From: Mycolicibacterium neoaurum
Lineage (GTDB): Bacteria > Actinomycetota > Actinomycetes > Mycobacteriales > Mycobacteriaceae
NCBI RefSeq assembly: GCF_036946495.1
Contig: NZ_JAQIIX010000002.1
Span: forward strand, 3,348,001 to 3,412,000
DNA length: 64,000 nucleotides
Direction: 5' to 3'
Each line of letters begins with the position of its first letter. The first letter of the stretch is position 1. Positions 44,093-50,951 of this stretch are shown here, in pieces. Below the pieces are notes generated by a model. That model was not told where the DNA came from and searched no databases. It saw only the letters and a list, made by a program, of their open reading frames with translations. A program made the translations under genes and the position numbers.

Positions 44093-46222
44093 TCAGTCCT
44101 GCAGGAACCAGACAGCGCCCTGGGCCGTGGGCTCCAGTCGCCAACCGGGTTCGACAAGGAAGGTGGTGTTTTCGGTGGTGACGATCGCCGGGCCGGCGAT
44201 CACCTTGTCCGGGGCCAACGCGCTCTCGTCGAAGACCGGGGTGTCGACCGGCTTGTCGATACCGATGAAATGGGCGCTGCGACTACCGACCGGCTCCGGT
44301 GCGCTGCGCTGCCCACCGGGTTGCAGTGATTCGAAATTCACCACGTCACCATCGACGAAGGACGCAACGCGCACGGTGCTGCAGCGGATTCCGGCCTCCG
44401 GAGCGGCCGAGGATGCCCCGAAGCGATGACTGTACACATCACCGAAGGTCTTGATGACGTCGAGCACGTCGCCGACACCGGAGATCCGGTGCAGGTCGGA
44501 GAGCGCCACGGCTTGGGTCAGCAGCTGGTTGCCGTAGCGCATGTCGAGCTCGAGGCGGTATCGCACGTCCTCTGCCGAGAACCCCTGCCGCACCAGGTCC
44601 TCGCAACCGCGCGCCTCGAGCTCTTCGACAATCGCGTTGAACTCGTCGTAGTCGGAGTAGAGCGCCCGGGTGGTGGCGTTGTACAACGTGATGTGCACCC
44701 CGCGTTCGTGGAAGTGCAGCTGTTTCATGTTGCCCGCTCCGCAGGCCGAGAAGACCGACGAAAAGGGCGGCGCCAGAACCCGCTTGATCCCGGCGTGCCG
44801 GGCGACCCCGCAGGCGTGCAGCGGTCCGTTACCGCCGTAGGCCAACATCGTGAAGTCCTCCGGAAGGTAGCCGCGCACCCGCAGCTCCTTGCCGATGCCG
44901 ATGGCCATCTGCTCGTCGACCCCGTCCTTGATCACCCGTGCGACATCGATGGGGTCCATGTCGAGGTGGTCGCTGAGCTCTTCTTCGATGGTGAACAGCG
45001 ACCGCTTGGGGTTCAACTTGATGTAGCCGTTGGCGTAATTGTCGGGGTCGAGATAACCGAGCACCAGATCGGCATCGGTCACCGTCGGCTTGAGGCCGCC
45101 GCGGTCGTAGCAGGCTGGGCCGGGATTGGATCCCGCTGATTGCGGGCCGATCTTGACCGAGTTGTGGATGCGGTCGTAGCTGGCGATGGAGCCGCCGCCG
45201 GCGCCGAGCGTGTCCAGGTGCACCATCGGCACCGAGACCAGCCACCGGTCGATCGTGGGCAGGAAGTCGTAATGCTTGACCCCGCCCTCGGGGACCAGCC
45301 CGATATCGAAGGATGTGCCTCCCATGTCGGTGGCGATGACATGTCCGAGGCCGGTCTCATTGGACAGGTGCTCGGCAGCGCCCACCCCGGCGATCGGGCC
45401 GGAGTGGATGGTCTGCAGCGCGTCGGTGGAGTTCATCTGGGCCATGCCGCCCGAATTGTGGATCACCAACATCGGCTTGTCGTAACCGAAGTCGCGCAGG
45501 TTGCTCGACAACTGCGCCAGCGCGTGGAACATGATCTCGTGCAGGTAGCCGTCGATGATCGTCGACGTGGCGCGCACATACTCACCCTTGCGGCCGGAGA
45601 CCTGATGGCCCAGGAGCACCGGGATGGCGCCCAGCTCGTGGGGCGGGAATTCGTCGAGGATGATCTCCTGGATCGCGAGCTCGTGTTCGGGGTTCTCGGT
45701 GGCGTTGACCAGCGACACCACGATCGCCTCGGCGCCGGCGTCGACGAGTTCGCGAACCATCGCGCGGACGTCATCGGGATCCAGCCGGGCCACGATCTTG
45801 CCCGCCGAGTTGATCCGTTCCTTGACAGAGCGGATCATCGCGCGCGGCACCAACGGTTCCGGTCGCTCGGCCGCGGGCAGGTTCTGTTGCATGGCGTAGT
45901 CCAGACCCTCGCCGTAACCGCGGCCGCGGGAGAGCGGGATGGTGTCCTCGAAACCATGCGTGACGATGGCCGCGACCTTGGGCCCGTTGCGCTCGATGAG
46001 CGCGTTGGTTCCCAAGGTGGTGGCGTAGCGCACCGAATCGACCTCCGAGAGCACTGTGGATCGGTCCAGGCCTGCGCGTTTGCACGCCAGGTCTAGGGCG
46101 TCGTTGAAGCCGATGGCCAGATTGTGGTGGGTGGTCAGTGCCTTGGCATCGACGTAGATGTCGTCCCAGACGAAGAAGCAGTCGGTGAAGGTGCCACCGA
46201 TGTCGACCGATATTCGTTTCAT
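44093..46222 (-). CDS. Ketone carboxylase HyuA-type ATPase subunit (ApcC/AcxA-like)
   Basis: A 709-residue hydantoinase A/oxoprolinase protein. It begins MKRISVDIGGTFTDCFFVWD, the ASKHA phosphate-1 loop. VIATDMGGTSFDIGLVPEGG is the phosphate-2 loop, and HLDTLGAGGGSIASYD and AYGGNGPLHACGVARHAGI complete the nucleotide fold. The subunit should activate ketone and/or bicarbonate by ATP-dependent phosphorylation. ATG 46222 follows AGGAGATC. It is the third gene of the five-gene carboxylase operon. Confidence 0.86.
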   Translation of the reverse strand: MKRISVDIGGTFTDCFFVWDDIYVDAKALTTHHNLAIGFNDALDLACKRAGLDRSTVLSEVDSVRYATTLGTNALIERNGPKVAAIVTHGFEDTIPLSRGRGYGEGLDYAMQQNLPAAERPEPLVPRAMIRSVKERINSAGKIVARLDPDDVRAMVRELVDAGAEAIVVSLVNATENPEHELAIQEIILDEFPPHELGAIPVLLGHQVSGRKGEYVRATSTIIDGYLHEIMFHALAQLSSNLRDFGYDKPMLVIHNSGGMAQMNSTDALQTIHSGPIAGVGAAEHLSNETGLGHVIATDMGGTSFDIGLVPEGGVKHYDFLPTIDRWLVSVPMVHLDTLGAGGGSIASYDRIHNSVKIGPQSAGSNPGPACYDRGGLKPTVTDADLVLGYLDPDNYANGYIKLNPKRSLFTIEEELSDHLDMDPIDVARVIKDGVDEQMAIGIGKELRVRGYLPEDFTMLAYGGNGPLHACGVARHAGIKRVLAPPFSSVFSACGAGNMKQLHFHERGVHITLYNATTRALYSDYDEFNAIVEELEARGCEDLVRQGFSAEDVRYRLELDMRYGNQLLTQAVALSDLHRISGVGDVLDVIKTFGDVYSHRFGASSAAPEAGIRCSTVRVASFVDGDVVNFESLQPGGQRSAPEPVGSRSAHFIGIDKPVDTPVFDESALAPDKVIAGPAIVTTENTTFLVEPGWRLEPTAQGAVWFLQD

Positions 46223-46247
46223 GCCAGTAGATCTCCTGGTTCTCGGG

Positions 46248-46676
46248 TCAGTGGATGTGGCCGGCGGCTTTGAGGGCCGCGGTGTACTTCTGGGCGTCCT
46301 CGCCGGGGCCGTAGTTGTGCACGGTCTCCGCGTCGGTACCGCGCTGCGCCCATTGCGCACGCAGGGCGGGGATGTCGATCAGGATGTCCACTGCCGGCGG
46401 ATGTCCCGGCGGCAGGTACTCGCATTCGATCTGTGTCCCGCAGCCGGGGCAGTAGTACTCCAGGATGCGGCAGTAGGCCGGATCGGGGCTGAAGGTGTAC
46501 TCGTAGCGATCGGGATCGATGATCGGTTGGTGGATCTCGCGCGGATCACGGTCGTACACCAGTGTTCCCGGCTTGTAGTTCTCGTGCGCCGAACCGATAT
46601 CGTGGGCGCACACACGGCAGACCCATCGTTCGGTGTCGAGGTCGATCACGAGATATTCGGTCATGGGGACTCGCAT
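46248..46676 (-). CDS. Ketone carboxylase small zinc-binding subunit (ApcB/AcxC-like)
   Basis: A 142-residue protein with two Cys pairs, WVCRVCAHDIG (about 18-28) and YYCPGCGTQIECEYLPPGH (about 75-93), placed as in the gamma subunit of acetone carboxylase and the 15-kDa Zn-containing subunit of acetophenone carboxylase. It probably holds the two larger subunits together around one zinc. GGGAGG lies seven bases before ATG 46676. It sits between the two HyuA-type genes, the same position as apcB. Confidence 0.82.
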   Translation of the reverse strand: MRVPMTEYLVIDLDTERWVCRVCAHDIGSAHENYKPGTLVYDRDPREIHQPIIDPDRYEYTFSPDPAYCRILEYYCPGCGTQIECEYLPPGHPPAVDILIDIPALRAQWAQRGTDAETVHNYGPGEDAQKYTAALKAAGHIH

Positions 46677-46708
46677 GCGAATCCTCCCTTCACTGAGATG
46701 GATTGGAA

Positions 46709-48616
46709 TCAGTTGTCGGCGGTGAGCATCAGGTCACCCGCGGAGGTGACCCGGAATGACCAGTCGGGCAGGACCCGGGCGGTGAAGAACGGCCCTTCGA
46801 TGATCGCCGGGCCGTGGCCGGTATCGCCGGGGGTCAACCGGTCGAGCACGTGCACGGCGATCTCGTCGACCCGATCCGTGGTGGATCGCACCGACCGCGT
46901 GCCATTCACCTCGGCCTGCCGCGGTGTCAGTTCGGTGTCGGGGTCGAGATCCGGATGCGGAAGTGCCGCAGCGGCACTGAGCTGCAGGGTCACCGCCGCG
47001 CCGGGGTAGTCGACTTCGTCACCGGGGGTGTAGGGCAACTGGGAAATGCCGGCGTCGTCGAGATTCTCCACCAGCAGCTGCCACGAGGTCTGACAGTCCG
47101 CGAGGTCGTAGCCCTCCTGGAACATGTCTCGTCGTGTCCTGGCCAACAGTGCGTCGTGGGTGGCGCGCGCGGCGTCGGTACTCGGTTCCTCGATCAGCAC
47201 TTCGTAGGTCTTGCCGATATCGGAGAACGAAATTCCGAACGCCGAGAACACCGCCGCGGTACGCGGTACGAGCACCGTCGAGACACCGGCCATGGCGGCC
47301 GCGCCGGTGGCGCTCATGGGTCCGGCCCCACCGAAGGCCAGCAATGTGGTCTGCTCGGTGACCAGATGGGCGAATGATGCCGACAAGGCCTGGTAGTAGG
47401 CCTGTTCCATCCGCACCAGCGCTTCCTCAAGGGAGATTCCCAGCGGCTCGGCGATGGTCTCGGTGATCACGGCGCGCGATCGCGACGCGTCCAGGGTGAA
47501 GGTGCCGTCCAGATAGGTGTCGGCGTCCAGGACGCCTAGGAGCAGGTTGACATCGGTGATGGTGGCCTGCTTGCCGCCGAACCCGAAACAGGCGGGACCC
47601 GGTGCGGCACCGACGGATTGCGGTCCGACGGTGATCTGGCCGTCGACGAGCTGGATGACCGACGAGCCGCCCACGCCGGCCGAGGTCACCGCACTCATCG
47701 GGTAGGAGATGTGCACACCCTCGATCGATCCGCGATCGGCCACCGCGACCGACCCGTTCTCCACCACGCCCACATCGGTGGTCGTGCCGCCGATGTCCAT
47801 CATCAGCGCGTGCGACAGTCCGTAGACCTTGGCCAGCGCTGCGGTTCCTTCCAGGCCGCCGCGTGGTCCGGACGAGTATGTCTTGAGGGCAACAGATTTC
47901 GCGACGCGTGAGGATGCACCGTCGTTGCGGTACACGAGCAGGGGATTGACCACCCGGTAGTCCTGCAGGCGTCCCTCGGCGGCGTAGAGGAAGCGTTCCA
48001 TCGTCGGATGCAGGAAGGCATTGACCACGCACGACCACACGCGGCGGGCGTCGTCGCGGTCGCCGGCCAGTTCCCAGCTGTAGAGCAGCGGAACCGACCC
48101 GAGCAGGTGGCGCGGGAACTTGCGCAACAGGACATGGCGCAGTCGGCGTTCCTCCTCGGCCGACGGTGCGGCGATGACCACGCGGGCGGCCCCGAGCGTG
48201 GTCAGCCGGTTGACCTTCTGCACCGCGTCGAACTCGAAATCCTCCGAGTGCGGGTCGATGGTCAGATAGCGGTCGGCCACCAGGCCGCCGAACAGCTTCT
48301 CCTGCGCCGGGTCACTGCGCATCTGGGTCTGCAGGCTCTCGATGCTGGAGAGGATCCCGATCATCGGGCCGCGCCGTTGTACCAGGGCGTTGGTGCCCTG
48401 GGTGGTGGAGTAGCGGATGTGTTCGGTCGCGTGCAGCAACCGGGTGGTGTCGGCGTCGCCGTACATCGCCGCGGACGCCTTCTCGATGCCGCTGAACAGG
48501 CATTCCGACAGATCGTGCGGTGTGGTCAGCGTCTTGGTGAAGGTGAAGGCTTCGCCGTCCCATACGCAGATGTCGGTGAGCGTTCCACCGTTGTCGATGT
48601 TGATCAGGGTCCCCAT
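46709..48616 (-). CDS. Second HyuA-type subunit (ApcA-like), first gene of the carboxylase operon
   Basis: A 635-residue hydantoinase A homologue. The first loop reads MGTLINIDNGGTLTDICVWD; Asn replaces Val/Ile and Leu replaces Phe of the usual VGGTFTD. ALMMDIGGTTTDVGVVENGS is the second phosphate loop, and LAFGGAGPMSATGAAAMAGV follows. It is shorter than the other HyuA (709) and clearly divergent from it, as in acetophenone carboxylase, where ApcA (about 70 kDa) and ApcC differ. Acetone carboxylase of Xanthobacter has only one HyuA, so the extra chain favours the five-subunit type. GGAG precedes ATG 48616. Confidence 0.85.
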   Translation of the reverse strand: MGTLINIDNGGTLTDICVWDGEAFTFTKTLTTPHDLSECLFSGIEKASAAMYGDADTTRLLHATEHIRYSTTQGTNALVQRRGPMIGILSSIESLQTQMRSDPAQEKLFGGLVADRYLTIDPHSEDFEFDAVQKVNRLTTLGAARVVIAAPSAEEERRLRHVLLRKFPRHLLGSVPLLYSWELAGDRDDARRVWSCVVNAFLHPTMERFLYAAEGRLQDYRVVNPLLVYRNDGASSRVAKSVALKTYSSGPRGGLEGTAALAKVYGLSHALMMDIGGTTTDVGVVENGSVAVADRGSIEGVHISYPMSAVTSAGVGGSSVIQLVDGQITVGPQSVGAAPGPACFGFGGKQATITDVNLLLGVLDADTYLDGTFTLDASRSRAVITETIAEPLGISLEEALVRMEQAYYQALSASFAHLVTEQTTLLAFGGAGPMSATGAAAMAGVSTVLVPRTAAVFSAFGISFSDIGKTYEVLIEEPSTDAARATHDALLARTRRDMFQEGYDLADCQTSWQLLVENLDDAGISQLPYTPGDEVDYPGAAVTLQLSAAAALPHPDLDPDTELTPRQAEVNGTRSVRSTTDRVDEIAVHVLDRLTPGDTGHGPAIIEGPFFTARVLPDWSFRVTSAGDLMLTADN

Positions 48617-48803
48617 GGCACTCCGTTCGTGGAATTCGCATATGTGAATGCGTTGATCGAGCGGCTCTGTGCTGTACACCACACCGCTTGGATCAGCGTG
48701 GTCTGTGTCTCACGGCGCGGCGTGTCCCAAGTTCGGACATCGGGGGCCTTGGCTGTGGTGTGGGTCTCATTCACACTTGGTTGACCCGATCGGGAGGTGG
48801 CAC
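48617..48803. promoter_or_regulatory. Divergent control region between carboxylase operon and activator
   Basis: The 187-base gap holds two palindromes. TTCGCATATGTGAA (48635-48648) has near-perfect symmetry and lies within the 5' end of the carboxylase mRNA. TGTCC-N7-GGACA (48723-48739) has perfect five-base arms and an upstream-activator-like position. No GG-N10-GC sigma-54 box is evident. The AcoR-like protein encoded at 48804 is the likely binder. Confidence 0.5.
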
Positions 48804-50651
48804 ATGCCCAACAGCTCCGCACGCTTACTGCGGACCGCTGCTGCACGCGCGGATTTCCTGGAGTACGGCGGTAACGGCACTGCGGGCGTCTCTGAGGTCG
48901 TCGCCGCGTCGTGGGAGCGCAGCCAGGCGGCCGGAGTGGATGCCTCGCACCCGCACGCACAGTTCACCGACGAGATCGACACGGCATCGCTGTTGGTGCG
49001 TTGTGCGCGGCCGGTGCTGCAACAACTGGAGATCGAGACCGCGGACATGCCGTTGGTGATCGCGTTGACCGACAAGAAAGCCCGCGTGGTCGAACGGATC
49101 GACAGTTCGACGGCGGTGGCGCGCCTGCTCGACCGGGTGCATCTGGCACCGGGTTTCAGCTATGCGGAGTCGACGATGGGCACCAATGGCATCGGCACGG
49201 TGTTCGAGGCGGGGCAGCCGATCAGCGTCGTGGGCCCCGAACACTTCAGTGAGAACCTGCACCTCTTCGCGTGCACCGGGGCACCGATCATCGATCCGAT
49301 GACCGGGCGGTTGGAGGGGGTGCTCGACATCTCGACGTTGTCGTCGTCCTGGAGTCCGCTGATGCATGCGCTGGTCAAGAGCGCTGCCAAGGACATCGGC
49401 CAGAATCTGCTGTTGGATCGAGGGCAGGCGCAGCGTGCGATCTTCGACACCTACCTGAAGGTAACCACGAGGGCCCCGCGCCAGGCGGTGTTCGGCTTCG
49501 GCGATTCGGTGTTCATGGCCAATCCGGTGGCACAGCAGATGTTCGACACCGACGAACAGCGTGTCCTGCGCGAGCATGCGGTGTTCCTGATGGCCGGCAA
49601 GGACCGGGTCAGTGACACCGTGACGCTTCCCGGGCACCGTCTGGTCAGAATCCGCGGCACCCGGATCGTGGCCGGCGCGGAGATCGCGGGGATGGTCGTG
49701 GTCGCCGATGTCGTGACGATGCACAGCCCGGGTTCACCGGCCGACTTCAGCGAGCACCTGTTGCCCGAGGTGGCCGTCGCCACACCGCATACGTCGCAGA
49801 TCGTCGGCGGCCTGTCACGGTCGCGGGAGGCGATGGCCGGTGGGACATCACCGGCCTGGGTGCGCGGGTACACCGATCTGTATCGTGCGCTGGAGCAACG
49901 TCGGCCCGCGCTGGTCGTCGGCGAGCCCGGGTCGGGCAAGTTCACCTTGGTCGCCGAGCTGTTCCACGCGGTCCATCCCGGCGGTCGCGCCATCTCGGTC
50001 GATGCCGCCCAGCTGGCTCTGGACACCCCGGCCCCCGATCTGGACTCGCTGTTGACGAACCCGGCCGAGCCGACATTGCACATCGTCCGCGATATCGACC
50101 ATGCGAGCACCGCTGCCGTGGAACGCCTGGAGTCCTACCTGAGCGCGATCACGGATCTGGAGGGGCCGGCCTGGGTGGTGGCCACGGGGTGCGATTCCGC
50201 GGTCACGACGGATCTTCCGTTCGGGCAGCTCTTGCACCATTTCGAGGTGTCGATACAGGTGCCGCCGCTGCGGTGCCGCACCGATGATCTCGCGGCGCTG
50301 ACGGGGGCGTTGTTGCGCGGGATCGCCCCGGCACGCAAGGTCCGACTCAGCCCGGAGGCGCAACGGTTGATAGCGCGATATACCTGGCCGCGGAACATCA
50401 CCCAGTTGCGCGAGGCGTTGGTCTACGCGGTGCGGCGCAGGCCGGTCGGTGAGATCCAGGAGTCCGATCTGCCCGGGTATTGCCAGACCGCGTCACGGCA
50501 CGCGCTGACTCCGTTGGAAGCGGCCGAACGCGACGCGATCGTGGCGGCCCTGCGCGAGGTCGGGGGGAACCGGGTCGCGGCGGCAACTCATCTCGGGATG
50601 GCGCGGTCCAGCCTGTACCGCAAGATCAAGGCCTACGGCATCACGGCGTGA
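48804..50651 (+). CDS. AcoR/MimR-like activator: GAF, degenerate AAA+, Fis HTH
   Basis: A 615-residue bacterial enhancer-binding-protein relative. A GAF sensor (about 85-200, VIALTDKKARVVERI, FSYAESTMGTNGIGTVFEAG) precedes an AAA+ domain with Walker A GEPGSGKFTLVAELF near 372, and a C-terminal Fis-type HTH (AALREVGGNRVAAATHLG, ARSSLYRKIKAYGI). The sigma-54 contact loop GAFTGA and the ESELFG segment are absent and Walker B is weak (TLHIVRDIDHAS). Mycobacteria are not known to have sigma-54, so it must activate the usual RNA polymerase. ATG 48804 follows CGGGAGGTGG. Divergent from the ketone-carboxylase operon, its likely target. Confidence 0.87.
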   Translation: MPNSSARLLRTAAARADFLEYGGNGTAGVSEVVAASWERSQAAGVDASHPHAQFTDEIDTASLLVRCARPVLQQLEIETADMPLVIALTDKKARVVERIDSSTAVARLLDRVHLAPGFSYAESTMGTNGIGTVFEAGQPISVVGPEHFSENLHLFACTGAPIIDPMTGRLEGVLDISTLSSSWSPLMHALVKSAAKDIGQNLLLDRGQAQRAIFDTYLKVTTRAPRQAVFGFGDSVFMANPVAQQMFDTDEQRVLREHAVFLMAGKDRVSDTVTLPGHRLVRIRGTRIVAGAEIAGMVVVADVVTMHSPGSPADFSEHLLPEVAVATPHTSQIVGGLSRSREAMAGGTSPAWVRGYTDLYRALEQRRPALVVGEPGSGKFTLVAELFHAVHPGGRAISVDAAQLALDTPAPDLDSLLTNPAEPTLHIVRDIDHASTAAVERLESYLSAITDLEGPAWVVATGCDSAVTTDLPFGQLLHHFEVSIQVPPLRCRTDDLAALTGALLRGIAPARKVRLSPEAQRLIARYTWPRNITQLREALVYAVRRRPVGEIQESDLPGYCQTASRHALTPLEAAERDAIVAALREVGGNRVAAATHLGMARSSLYRKIKAYGITA

Positions 50652-50654
50652 CGG

Positions 50655-50682
50655 GTCCGCCCGGCGACGCGTGCCGGGGCGG
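50655..50682. terminator. Weak GC hairpin between convergent activator and mycoredoxin genes
   Basis: CCGCCCGGC (50657-50665) can pair with GCCGGGGCGG (50673-50682) with one bulged base. There is no U-tract. It lies in the 33-base gap between two convergent stops and is also the right junction of the catabolic island. Confidence 0.3.
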
Positions 50683-50684
50683 GC

Positions 50685-50927
50685 TCAGCCCAGCTTGGCC
50701 TTGACCTGCTTGGCGCTCGGGTTGGTCAGTGTCGAGCCGTCGGCGAACTTGACGGTCGGCACCACATGGTTGCCGTTGTTGACCGAACCGACGAATTCGG
50801 CGGCCGCCGGATCACCTTCGATGTCGATCTCGGTCCACGCGATGCCCTCGGCCTTGAGCGCGGTCTTCAGGCGCGCGCAGTAACCGCACCACGAGGTCGT
50901 GTACATCGTCAGCTCAGCATTGCTCAT
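50685..50927 (-). CDS. mrx1: Mycoredoxin-1 (glutaredoxin-like)
   Basis: An 80-residue thioredoxin-fold protein with the active site TTSWCGYCARLKTAL at about 10-24 (CGYC). The cis-proline region is HVVPTVKFADGSTL. Mycoredoxin-1 reduces mycothiol mixed disulfides, using mycothiol and its reductase. Full length, start ATG 50927. In M. tuberculosis the same gene (Rv3198A) lies between uvrD2 and nudC; here 14 kb of catabolic genes separate it from nudC. Confidence 0.93.
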   Translation of the reverse strand: MSNAELTMYTTSWCGYCARLKTALKAEGIAWTEIDIEGDPAAAEFVGSVNNGNHVVPTVKFADGSTLTNPSAKQVKAKLG

Positions 50928-50951
50928 GGGTGAATCAACCTATCGACGTCG

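Noticed and set aside
36282..48616. Reading the carboxylase as an ordinary three-subunit acetone carboxylase (AcxABC)
   Set aside because: Two HyuA chains and an extra 265-residue gene do not fit; the five-gene apc order fits better, although the substrate may still be acetone.
41756..48616. Hydantoinase or 5-oxoprolinase function for the HyuA/HyuB genes
   Set aside because: The small CxxC zinc subunit, which hydantoinases lack, and the CoA-transferase/thiolase neighbours favour a carboxylase.
48617..48803. Sigma-54 promoter before the carboxylase operon
   Set aside because: No GG-N10-GC pair of the right context, and the activator lacks the GAFTGA loop.
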